43,597 bases of DNA from an uncultured Lachnospiraceae bacterium (GTDB lineage Bacteria > Bacillota > Clostridia > Lachnospirales > Lachnospiraceae), in contig CAJUQY010000023.1 of assembly GCA_910588815.1 (NCBI GenBank), positions 1 through 43,597 of the forward strand, written 5' to 3'. Under the pieces are notes generated by a model. It worked only from the letters and a program-made list of their open reading frames with translations. It was not told where the DNA came from and searched no databases. The position numbers were made by a program, and so were the translations under genes. The first letter of the stretch is position 1. Each line of letters opens with the position of its first letter. Of this stretch, positions 8,141 through 15,704 are shown piece by piece.

Positions 8141-9232
8141 ATGACAAAAATAGATATTTTTTCCGGGTTTTTGGGTGCGGGAAAGACGACGCTGATCAGA
8201 AAACTGATTGAGGAAGCTTTTCAGGGAGAAAAGCTGGTGCTGATTGAAAACGAATTTGGCGAGATCGCCATTGACGGCGGGTTTCTCAAGGATGCGGGGA
8301 TTGAGATCACGGAGATGAATTCCGGCTGCATCTGCTGCAGCCTGGTGGGGGACTTCGGGGAGGCGCTTAAGAAGGTGCTCGGCCAGTTCCATCCGGACCG
8401 GATCCTGATTGAGCCCTCCGGTGTCGGGAAATTAAGCGACGTGATCCGGGCGGTCAAGAATCTGCACATGGAGGAGGTTTCCTTAAACAGCTTCACCACT
8501 GTGGCCGACGCGGGAAAATGTAAAATGTATATGAAGAATTTCGGCGAGTTCTACAATGATCAGGTGGAACATGCCAATTCCATTATCTTAAGCAGGACCG
8601 GCGGGATGCCGGAAAAAAAGCTGGAGGAGTGCGTGGCGCTTCTTAAGGGGCACAACCGGACGGCCACCATTATTACCACACCATGGGAGAAGCTTTCGGG
8701 CGGGCAGATTCTGGAGGCTATGGAGCAGAGAAATACCCTGGAGGAGGAGCTTAAGGAGCTGGAGACGGAGACGCATGAGAACTACCATCACCATGATGGG
8801 GAATGCGGCTGCCACCATGGGGAGGAGCACGCGCACCACCATCACCACGGCGAAGAGAATGAACATGACCATGATGGGGAATGCGGCTGCCACCATCACG
8901 AGGAGGGGCACGAACACTGTCATCATGACGGAGAGCACGGGCATCACCACCATCATGCCGACGAGGTCTTTACCAGCTGGGGCATTGAGACCACCCGCAA
9001 ATTTACGGAGGAGGAGCTGGCAGAGGCCCTTACAGCCCTTTCGGACAGCAAGACCTACGGTATGGTCCTTCGGGCCAAGGGCATAGTGGAGGGGACCGAC
9101 GGGAGTTTTCTGCATTTTGACTTTGTTCCGGAAGAAAAGAGTATCCGTACCGGTTCGTCCATTGTCATGGGCCGTCTGTGCGTGATCGGCTCCCATATCA
9201 AAGAAGAAGCTCTTAAAAAGCTGTTTGCTTAA
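8141..9232 (+). CDS. COG0523 (CobW/YeiR/ZNG1-like) GTPase with His-rich metal-binding region
   Basis: This is a P-loop GTPase of the COG0523 metallochaperone family, in which several members deliver zinc or other metals to target enzymes. Walker A is GFLGAGKT (residues 9-16). The family's metal motif CICC is at 63-66, in NSGCICCSLVGD. Residues about 212-274 form a His/Cys/Glu-rich stretch with two copies of DGECGCHH, then the CobW C-terminal domain. The usual NKxD guanine-specificity motif is replaced by an LSRTGG segment. The start at 8141 follows AAAGGAAG; the longer reading from 8099 adds no family sequence. It heads a run of metal genes. The target metal is not provable here; zinc is likeliest because of the His/Cys stretch. 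Confidence 0.9.
   Translation: MTKIDIFSGFLGAGKTTLIRKLIEEAFQGEKLVLIENEFGEIAIDGGFLKDAGIEITEMNSGCICCSLVGDFGEALKKVLGQFHPDRILIEPSGVGKLSDVIRAVKNLHMEEVSLNSFTTVADAGKCKMYMKNFGEFYNDQVEHANSIILSRTGGMPEKKLEECVALLKGHNRTATIITTPWEKLSGGQILEAMEQRNTLEEELKELETETHENYHHHDGECGCHHGEEHAHHHHHGEENEHDHDGECGCHHHEEGHEHCHHDGEHGHHHHHADEVFTSWGIETTRKFTEEELAEALTALSDSKTYGMVLRAKGIVEGTDGSFLHFDFVPEEKSIRTGSSIVMGRLCVIGSHIKEEALKKLFA
8790..8896 (+). repeat. 29-bp exact direct repeat inside the His-rich region
   Basis: Positions 8790-8818 and 8868-8896 are identical over 29 bases and encode the two DGECGCHH units. The copies are in frame, 78 bases apart, so the metal-binding stretch grew at least partly by tandem duplication. It is part of the coding sequence, not a CRISPR. 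Confidence 0.9.
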
Positions 9233-9253
9233 GGGCGCTTGAGGAGGAGTGAG

Positions 9254-10198
9254 ATGGAAGACTTTCCGGTTTATCTGTTTACAGGATTTTTAGAGTCGGG
9301 AAAAACCAGGTTCATCAAGGAGACGCTGGAGGATCCCAGGTTTAATGGAGGGGAGCGGACGCTTCTCCTTCTGTGCGAGGAGGGGGAGATCGAGTACGAT
9401 ACGGACCTTCCGTGTATGGAGAATGTGTTTATTGAGGTCATAGAAAACGAGTCGGATTTGACGCCCAGGGTGCTTGATTATCTGGAAAAAAAGCACCGGG
9501 CGGAGCGGGCTATGGTGGAATATAACGGCATGTGGCAGATTTCTTCATTTTGTGACAGTATGCCGGAGGCCTGGGCCATTTATCAGGAATTCCTGTTTAT
9601 TGACGCGGGGACGTTTTTAAACTACAACGCCAACATGCGGGGACTTGTGGTGGATAAGCTTACCACCTGTGAACTGGCGGTTTTCAACCGGTTTTTGCCG
9701 GGCATGGATAAGCTGGAATTTCACAAAATTGTCCGGGGAGTGAGCCGCCGCACAGCCATCGTCTATGAATCGCCGGAGGGGACGGTGGAGTACGACGATA
9801 TTGAGGATCCTCTTCCCTATGATATCGACGCCCCGGTCATTACGGTTGGCGATGAGGATTATGCCATTTGGTACCGGGATGTTTCGGAGGAACCAAAGAA
9901 ATATAACAAAAAGACGGTGGAGTGTCTGGGAATGGCCGTGGTCAATTCCCGGTTCAAGGCGGGAAGCTTTGCCTTTGGCAGAAAGGTCATGACCTGCTGC
10001 GTAGAGGATATCCAGTTCGCAAGCTTTCTGGCTCTGTGCGATCCGGAGCATATGCCGGAAAATAAGAAATGGTACCGGCTGCGTTTTGAGATGGAGTTTA
10101 AGTTCCACAAACTTTACGGGCGGCGGGGGCCGGTGCTCACGGTACTCTCCATGGAGGAGGCGAAGCCGCCGGAGGATCCCGTGGCGACGTTCTATTGA
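9254..10198 (+). CDS. COG0523-like P-loop GTPase fused to a DUF1980/YcgQ-like C-terminal domain
   Basis: The 314-residue protein begins with a CobW-type strand and Walker A, GFLESGKT at residues 11-18. It lacks the CxCC metal motif of its upstream neighbour, with VEYNGMWQ in that region. From about residue 219 to the end it resembles the DUF1980/TIGR03943 (YcgQ) family: an OB-like segment with the hallmark Met-Thr-Cys-Cys at 246-249, a WYRLRFEMEF strand, and the ending PVLTVLSMEEAKPPEDP. YcgQ proteins normally pair with a YcgR permease, which is absent here. The start is fixed by AGGAGG six bases upstream of ATG 9254. It is 21 bases after the first COG0523 gene. The C-terminal match is from memory of the family. 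Confidence 0.7.
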   Translation: MEDFPVYLFTGFLESGKTRFIKETLEDPRFNGGERTLLLLCEEGEIEYDTDLPCMENVFIEVIENESDLTPRVLDYLEKKHRAERAMVEYNGMWQISSFCDSMPEAWAIYQEFLFIDAGTFLNYNANMRGLVVDKLTTCELAVFNRFLPGMDKLEFHKIVRGVSRRTAIVYESPEGTVEYDDIEDPLPYDIDAPVITVGDEDYAIWYRDVSEEPKKYNKKTVECLGMAVVNSRFKAGSFAFGRKVMTCCVEDIQFASFLALCDPEHMPENKKWYRLRFEMEFKFHKLYGRRGPVLTVLSMEEAKPPEDPVATFY

Positions 10199-10255
10199 CG
10201 CTCCCCGAGTGCCAGAGCAGGATGCTTTCGGCGTCGGAGGCTGGGAGGAAATGAG

Positions 10256-11071
10256 ATGCTTGCGAAGATTCTGATCGACAATCAGTCGAAAAACGAGCTG
10301 GTCTGTGAATGGGGGCTGGCAGTGTATCTGGAATATGAGGGCCACAGGCTTCTTTTGGACACGGGGACAACGGGAGTATTTGTGAAAAACGCGGAGTCCA
10401 TGGGTGTTTCTCTTGAGGATGTGGAGTATGGCGTGTTATCCCATGCCCATTACGACCACTCCGACGGAATGGAGGCCTTTTTTGAAAAAAACCGGACGGC
10501 GAAGTTCTATTTGAGGAAGGAAGCTGGAGAGAATTGTTACGGAAAACGGTGGATCTTTTATAAATATGCCGGGATCGCGAAGGGGCTTCTGGAAAAATAC
10601 AGGGATCGGATCGTTTATGTGGACGGAACCTTCGAGCTGGTTCCAGGCGTGTGGCTTCTGCCGCATACTACCCCGGGACTTGAGCGTATCGGGAAACGGG
10701 CGGGACTTTATGTGAAGAAAGGACGGAAACTGGTTCCGGATTCTTTTGCCCACGAGCAGAGCTTTGTCCTCAGCACGAAGGCGGGCCTCGTGATCTTTAA
10801 CAGCTGTTCCCACGGCGGCGCAGACAATATCATCCGGGAGGTTTCGGAGGCTTTTCCGGAAAGGGATATCTGCGCCCTGATCGGCGGGTTCCATCTGTAC
10901 CGTTCCACTGAGGAGGAAGTGCGGGCCCTGGCCGGCCGGATCCGGGAAACCGGAATCAAAAAGGTTATTACCGGGCACTGTACCGGAGAACGGGCTTTCA
11001 GGCTTCTTAAGGAAGAATTGGGTGATACGGTGGAGGGCCTGTATACGGGGATGGAATTTGAGATTGGGTGA
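10256..11071 (+). CDS. MBL-fold metallo-hydrolase
   Basis: This 271-residue protein has a metallo-beta-lactamase fold. The metal motif HAHYDHSDG supplies His63, His65, Asp67 and His68; further ligands are likely in NSCSHGG and the late TGHCTGE segment. It resembles the archaeal-type dihydropteroate synthase-related/YcbL-like group, whose substrates are mostly unknown. GGGAGGA precedes the ATG. It lies 57 bases after the GTPase fusion and within the metal locus, so it may be a metal-dependent client or only a co-transcribed enzyme. No export signal is visible, so it is probably cytoplasmic. Confidence 0.85.
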   Translation: MLAKILIDNQSKNELVCEWGLAVYLEYEGHRLLLDTGTTGVFVKNAESMGVSLEDVEYGVLSHAHYDHSDGMEAFFEKNRTAKFYLRKEAGENCYGKRWIFYKYAGIAKGLLEKYRDRIVYVDGTFELVPGVWLLPHTTPGLERIGKRAGLYVKKGRKLVPDSFAHEQSFVLSTKAGLVIFNSCSHGGADNIIREVSEAFPERDICALIGGFHLYRSTEEEVRALAGRIRETGIKKVITGHCTGERAFRLLKEELGDTVEGLYTGMEFEIG

Positions 11072-11081
11072 TATTTATATT

Positions 11082-11258
11082 ATGAAGGAACAATATCAGG
11101 AAGTTTATGAGGGTCAGACTTGCCCGTTTGACGGCCGGCGGGCGGTTCATACGCTCTGGATTACGAAAAGTACCTGCACCCGATGTGCGGACGAGGTATT
11201 GGATTTTTCCTGCAGCCTGGACGGGGAATGCAGGGAGTGCGTATCGGAATATCCGTAG
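11082..11258 (+). CDS. Small Cys-rich protein (58 aa), probable zinc-binding
   Basis: The short frame starts at ATG 11082, nine bases after GGTGAT, a good match to the ribosome. It encodes 58 residues with six Cys arranged as a lone Cys-Pro, a CTRC pair, a single Cys, and a C-x2-C pair near the end (ECREC). Such spacing suggests a small zinc ribbon or metal-binding knuckle. It fills the otherwise empty space between the hydrolase gene (11 bases away) and feoAB (44 bases away) on the same strand. I do not recognise a family. It is not the usual membrane-spanning FeoB-associated Cys-rich protein, because no hydrophobic segment is present. Confidence 0.55.
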   Translation: MKEQYQEVYEGQTCPFDGRRAVHTLWITKSTCTRCADEVLDFSCSLDGECRECVSEYP

Positions 11259-11302
11259 GGAAGACAGGATGAAATCTGGCGGAAAATGGGAGGCAGAAGG
11301 CC

Positions 11303-13711
11303 ATGACAATCAAAGATCTGGAGATCGGTCAGTCGGCAGTAGTGAAGACGGTCGGCGGAGTCGGCTCCCTGAGGCAGCATTTTCTGGATATGGGAGTGAT
11401 CCCGGGAGCAGAGGTGACACTTGTAAAATATGCGCCCATGGGAGACCCCGTGGAACTGAGGCTCCACGGCTACGAGCTGACTTTGCGGGTTGCGGACGCA
11501 GAGCAGATCGAGGTGGAACACTCAGGAGAAAAGGCGGCCGGGAGCGGGAATGTGCTGTCGGACCGGAGCGGGGTATTTGGGAAAAGGGCGGAAGCTGACC
11601 GGAGGATGTCGTCCTTTACCAGGGTCAGCAGCCGGGAGCATCCCGGACTTGGCGAGGGCGGCCGCTACCATGTGAAAGAAGGGGAACATCCGCTTCCGAA
11701 GGAAACCTGTCTGACTTTTGCCTTGGCGGGAAATCAGAACTGCGGGAAAACAACTTTGTTTAACCGGTTGACCGGGGCCAATCAGCATGTGGGGAATTTT
11801 CCCGGTGTGACGGTTGACCGGAAGAGCGGGGCCATCAGGGGTCATGAAAATACAATGGTAACGGATCTGCCGGGCATCTATTCCCTGTCGCCCTACAGCA
11901 GTGAAGAGATCGTGTCCAGAAAGTTTATCCTGGAGGAAAAACCTGCAGGGATCATCAATATTGTGGATGCGACTAATATTGAACGAAATCTGTACCTGAC
12001 CATGCAGCTCATGGAGCTTCAGGTGCCCATGGTTCTGGCCCTCAATATGATGGATGAGGTAAAAGGCAACGGCGGCGCCGTCTATATCAATGAGATGGAG
12101 GCCATGCTTGGGATTCCGGTGGTGCCCATTTCCGCGGTGAAAAACGAGGGGACGGAGGAGCTTGTGAACCATGCCCTTCATATTGCCAGGTATCAGGAGC
12201 GGCCGGGAAGGGTGGACTTTTGCGGCCCGGAGGAAATGGGCGGCGCCGTGCACCGGTGCCTGCACAGCATCAGCCATTTGATTGAGGATCACGCCAGGGC
12301 GGCGGGGATCCCGGTCCGGTTCGGAGCCACAAAGCTGGTGGAGGGGGACGGGCGGGTGCTTGAGGCTCTGAAGCTTTCTCAGAATGAAAAGGAGACCATT
12401 GAGCATATTATCTGCCAGATGGAGGAGGAGCGGGGCCTTGACCGGGCGGCGGCCATCGCCGACATGCGGTTTTCCTTTATCGAACGGCTGGTGAAAAGGA
12501 CGGTGGTGAAGCCGAGGGAGAGCAAGGAGCGGGAAAGGAGCCGCCGGATCGACCAGCTCCTGACGGGAAAATATACGGCGATCCCGGCCTTTGTAGTTAT
12601 CATGGGGGTGGTGTTTTTCCTGACCTTCAATGTGATAGGCGCCTGGCTTCAGGATCTTCTGGCTTCCGGTATTGACCGGCTGGCCGTCTCCATCGACCAG
12701 GCCCTTGCCGCCTGGAATGTAAACCGGGTGCTCCATTCTCTGATTATCGACGGGATTTTTAACGGCGTGGGGAGCGTGCTGAGTTTTCTGCCTATTATCG
12801 TGACCCTGTTTTTCTTTCTGTCCCTTTTGGAGGATACCGGGTATATGGCCAGGGTGGCCTTTGTCATGGATAAGCTGCTCAGGAAGATCGGCCTGTCCGG
12901 GCGGAGTATCGTGCCCATGCTGATCGGCTTTGGCTGCACGGTGCCGGGAGTCATGGCAAGCAGGACCCTGCCTTCGGAGCGGGACAGGAAGATGACAATT
13001 CTTTTGACACCCTTTATGAGCTGCACGGCGAAGCTCCCGATTTACGGATTTTTCACGGCGGCATTTTTTCCGAAATACAGCGGTCTCATTATGGTGGGGC
13101 TCTATTTCTTCGGAATCCTCATGGGGATTTTTCTGGCGCTCCTGCTCAAGAACAGCATGTTCCGGGGGGAGGCGGTGCCCTTTGTCATGGAACTCCCCAA
13201 TTACCGGATGCCGGGTTTCAAAAATGTGGCCAGGCTTCTCTGGGAAAAGGCCAAGGATTTCCTCCAGCGGGCATTTACCGTGATCTTTGTGGCCACCATT
13301 GTGATCTGGTTTTTGCAGACCTTTGACATCCGTCTGAACGTGGTGACCGATTCAAAGGACAGCATTCTGGCGGCGGCGGCCGGAAGGCTCGCGCCCCTCT
13401 TTGCGCCGCTCGGCTTCGGCGACTGGCGGATTTGTACGGCACTGATCGCAGGGTTCATGGCAAAGGAGAGCGTGGTATCCACATTGTCCGTGCTGTTTGG
13501 GACAACTGTGGCCCTCTTTGGAGCTGTCACTCCGGCGGCGGCGGGAGCCCTTCTGGTATTCTGCCTTCTGTATACACCCTGTGTGGCGGCCGTTGCTTCT
13601 ATCAAGCGGGAGCTGGGAGGAAAATGGGCGGCCGGCGTGGTCGCCGGACAGTGCTTGATTGCCTGGGGATGTGCGTTCCTCACGCATCTTATCATGGGAA
13701 TTTTGGTATAA
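11303..13711 (+). CDS. feoB: FeoA-FeoB fusion, ferrous iron transporter
   Basis: FeoB imports Fe(II) across the cytoplasmic membrane and FeoA is its SH3-like cytosolic partner; here both are one 802-residue chain. FeoA spans residues 1-72. A polar linker runs to about 135. The G domain follows with G1 AGNQNCGKTT (142-151), the NFPGVTVD switch region, and G3 DLPG near 188-191. A helical spacer precedes the membrane part from about 430, which has the two Gate-like segments and the conserved IGFGCTVPG Cys motif. GGAGG lies nine bases before the ATG. In related bacteria the system is Fur-controlled, but I found no clear Fur box here. It ends the metal locus. Confidence 0.95.
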   Translation: MTIKDLEIGQSAVVKTVGGVGSLRQHFLDMGVIPGAEVTLVKYAPMGDPVELRLHGYELTLRVADAEQIEVEHSGEKAAGSGNVLSDRSGVFGKRAEADRRMSSFTRVSSREHPGLGEGGRYHVKEGEHPLPKETCLTFALAGNQNCGKTTLFNRLTGANQHVGNFPGVTVDRKSGAIRGHENTMVTDLPGIYSLSPYSSEEIVSRKFILEEKPAGIINIVDATNIERNLYLTMQLMELQVPMVLALNMMDEVKGNGGAVYINEMEAMLGIPVVPISAVKNEGTEELVNHALHIARYQERPGRVDFCGPEEMGGAVHRCLHSISHLIEDHARAAGIPVRFGATKLVEGDGRVLEALKLSQNEKETIEHIICQMEEERGLDRAAAIADMRFSFIERLVKRTVVKPRESKERERSRRIDQLLTGKYTAIPAFVVIMGVVFFLTFNVIGAWLQDLLASGIDRLAVSIDQALAAWNVNRVLHSLIIDGIFNGVGSVLSFLPIIVTLFFFLSLLEDTGYMARVAFVMDKLLRKIGLSGRSIVPMLIGFGCTVPGVMASRTLPSERDRKMTILLTPFMSCTAKLPIYGFFTAAFFPKYSGLIMVGLYFFGILMGIFLALLLKNSMFRGEAVPFVMELPNYRMPGFKNVARLLWEKAKDFLQRAFTVIFVATIVIWFLQTFDIRLNVVTDSKDSILAAAAGRLAPLFAPLGFGDWRICTALIAGFMAKESVVSTLSVLFGTTVALFGAVTPAAAGALLVFCLLYTPCVAAVASIKRELGGKWAAGVVAGQCLIAWGCAFLTHLIMGILV

Positions 13712-13759
13712 GCGGGGAAGGCTTGGAACGAGATAGGAAATATGAGAAAGGAGATGCTT

Positions 13760-14131
13760 ATGAATTTTAAATTTATCCACAACAATCTGAATGTATTTGA
13801 TCTGTCAAAATCCCTGGATTTTTATGAGAAAGCCCTGGGGCTTAAGGAGGTGCGCAGGAAGGAAAAAGAGGACGGAAGCTTTATCCTGGTGTATCTGGGG
13901 GACGGGCAGACGCAGCATCAGCTGGAACTGACCTGGCTTCGGGATATGGACAGGCCTTATAACCTGGGAGACAACGAGATCCATCTGGCTTTTTCTGTGG
14001 ACGATTTCGATGCAGCCCATGAAAAGCATAAGGAAATGGGCTGCATATGTTTCGAAAATCCGGCCATGGGAATCTATTTTATCTCGGATCCGGACGGCTA
14101 CTGGCTGGAGATCATACCGGAAAGAAAGTAA
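13760..14131 (+). CDS. Glyoxalase I / VOC-family protein
   Basis: This 123-residue protein is one vicinal-oxygen-chelate unit pair, similar to lactoylglutathione lyase (methylglyoxal detoxification). Candidate metal ligands are His in IHNNLNV, Glu in LELTW, His in IHLAF and Glu in YWLEIIPE, the expected His/Glu/His/Glu pattern. The closing SDPDGYWLEI is typical. The start is ATG 13760, after AAAGGAG; the upstream ATG at 13742 overlaps that ribosome site. It sits 48 bases after feoAB and 11 bases before the Mur ligase gene. Clostridia usually lack glutathione, so the physiological thiol substrate is uncertain. Confidence 0.85.
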   Translation: MNFKFIHNNLNVFDLSKSLDFYEKALGLKEVRRKEKEDGSFILVYLGDGQTQHQLELTWLRDMDRPYNLGDNEIHLAFSVDDFDAAHEKHKEMGCICFENPAMGIYFISDPDGYWLEIIPERK

Positions 14132-14142
14132 AGGGATAAGGC

Positions 14143-15663
14143 ATGGAGATGAGAACGACAAAAAGGCAGGAAGGGACGGCAAAAGAGAAAGGAAAGCAGG
14201 GCGGTGTGGCCGGGCTTCTGGAGATTTTAGATGGGGCCGGGCTTTTGGCGGATGCTTCGGAGGGGATTGCGGGGATTGTCCCGGAAAGCTTTACCACAAA
14301 TTCCAAAGATGCAAAGGCGGGAACATTTTTTATCTGCAAAGGCTATACCTTTAAAAAAGCCTACCTGGAGATGGCCGTGAGGCAGGGGGCCGTCCTCTAT
14401 ATGGCGGAGACGGATTACGGCGTTTCGCTGCCCAGGATCCTGGTGTCGGATATCCGGAAAGCCGCCTCTCTGGCAGCCCGGTGGTTTTACGGGAATCCGG
14501 GGGAGGAACTTTTTGTCACGGGCATCACCGGGACAAAAGGGAAGACCACTGCGGCCTATATTTTGAAGTCGATCCTGGATACAAAACGGCCGGGAAAAAC
14601 GGCGCTCTTTTCCACCATGGAAGTGTTTACGGGCAAGGAGTCCCGGGTAAGCCACCTGACGACCCCGGAGCCGGCCGAGCTTCAGTCTTATTTCCGGGAG
14701 GCGGTGGAAAACGGCTGTGACCATGTGGTCATGGAGGTCTCATCTCAGGCCATGAAGCTTTCCCGTGTCTATGGGGAGCGGTTCCCCGTGGGGATTTTTC
14801 TCAATGTGGACGAGGATCACATCGGCGGGAAAGAGCATGCCACTCTGGAGGAATATGTGAACTGTAAGATCGCTTTTCTGGCCCAGTGCGATACGGTGAT
14901 TGTCAACCGGGAGACCCGTTTCTTTGATCAGGTTATGGCCGGGTGCGCGGGGAAGCGGGTGCTCCTCTACGGACACGACGCTTCCTGCGACGGGATGCTC
15001 CGGAATATTGTATCGGATGCCTCAGGGAGCCGGTTTGAGCTGAGGTATGAGGGACAGTGGTATGCGTTCCGGACCAGCCTGGTAGGAAGGTTTAATGTGG
15101 AGAACCTGACGGCGGCGATTCTGGCGGCCTTTGTCATGGGCATGGACGCCGGAACCATCCAGGAGGGGATCCGTTCCGTCCACATTCCGGGACGGATGAT
15201 GTTGATGGAATACGACGGGATCCATATCGTGGTGGACTATGCCCACAATTACCTGAGTTTTCTGAACGTCTACCAGGCGGTAAAAGAGACCTTTTCGCCG
15301 AAGCATATCCATTCCGTGTTCGGGAGCCAGGGAGAACGGTCCCCGGTGCGTAGAAGAGACGTGGGCGTGCTGGCGGAAAAATATGCGGATTATGTTTATC
15401 TGACCGCAGACGATCCCGGTTATGAGAGCGTGACGGATATCTGCGAAGAAATTAAGCGTCATATTACGAAGCCCTGCCGGATCATTCCCGACCGGGAGGA
15501 GGCCGTATGGACGGCGCTTTCGGCGGCGGAACCGGGAGACGTGGTGATTCTGGCGGGGAAAGGCGCAGAGGTGACCCAGCGGGTGAGAGACGGATTTGTC
15601 CCCTATATTTCGGACGTCAAGGCGGCCCAGCAATGGATCGTTGGACAAAAGGAGGGCCGGTGA
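14143..15663 (+). CDS. MurE-like UDP-MurNAc-peptide ligase (Mur ligase family), atypical acceptor motif
   Basis: Mur ligases join an amino acid to UDP-MurNAc peptides using ATP. The 506-residue protein has the MurE N-terminal signature TNSKDAKAGTFFICKG (about 52-67). The ATP loop GITGTKGKTT is at 127-136. The central-domain segment SSQAMKLSRV and a C-terminal domain beginning near HIPGRMM follow. At the acceptor-selecting site, where meso-DAP enzymes carry DNPR and lysine enzymes DDPN, this protein reads DDPGYES. It is therefore likely a paralogue with a different or unknown acceptor, not necessarily the housekeeping MurE. A Lys-rich leader of about 20 residues precedes the domain. Confidence 0.8.
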   Translation: MEMRTTKRQEGTAKEKGKQGGVAGLLEILDGAGLLADASEGIAGIVPESFTTNSKDAKAGTFFICKGYTFKKAYLEMAVRQGAVLYMAETDYGVSLPRILVSDIRKAASLAARWFYGNPGEELFVTGITGTKGKTTAAYILKSILDTKRPGKTALFSTMEVFTGKESRVSHLTTPEPAELQSYFREAVENGCDHVVMEVSSQAMKLSRVYGERFPVGIFLNVDEDHIGGKEHATLEEYVNCKIAFLAQCDTVIVNRETRFFDQVMAGCAGKRVLLYGHDASCDGMLRNIVSDASGSRFELRYEGQWYAFRTSLVGRFNVENLTAAILAAFVMGMDAGTIQEGIRSVHIPGRMMLMEYDGIHIVVDYAHNYLSFLNVYQAVKETFSPKHIHSVFGSQGERSPVRRRDVGVLAEKYADYVYLTADDPGYESVTDICEEIKRHITKPCRIIPDREEAVWTALSAAEPGDVVILAGKGAEVTQRVRDGFVPYISDVKAAQQWIVGQKEGR

Positions 15664-15683
15664 GCGCAGACTCACCGGCTTTT
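15656..15683 (+). terminator. Rho-independent terminator after the Mur ligase gene
   Basis: A 9-bp perfect stem (15656-15664 and 15671-15679, loop CGCAGA) is followed by TTTT. The stem includes the stop codon of the Mur ligase gene. It separates this transcript from the convergent glycosyltransferase gene. Confidence 0.7.
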
Positions 15684-15704
15684 CCAAAATGAAGAGAAAA
15701 AGAA

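Noticed and set aside
8790..8896. Repeated 29-base sequence resembling a CRISPR pair
   Set aside because: It has only two copies, is in frame inside a coding sequence, and encodes the same metal-binding residues.
11522..12736. A 404-codon minus-strand frame under feoB
   Set aside because: It is rich in His, Pro and Arg, typical of the antisense of a GC-rich gene, and the plus strand is unambiguous FeoAB.
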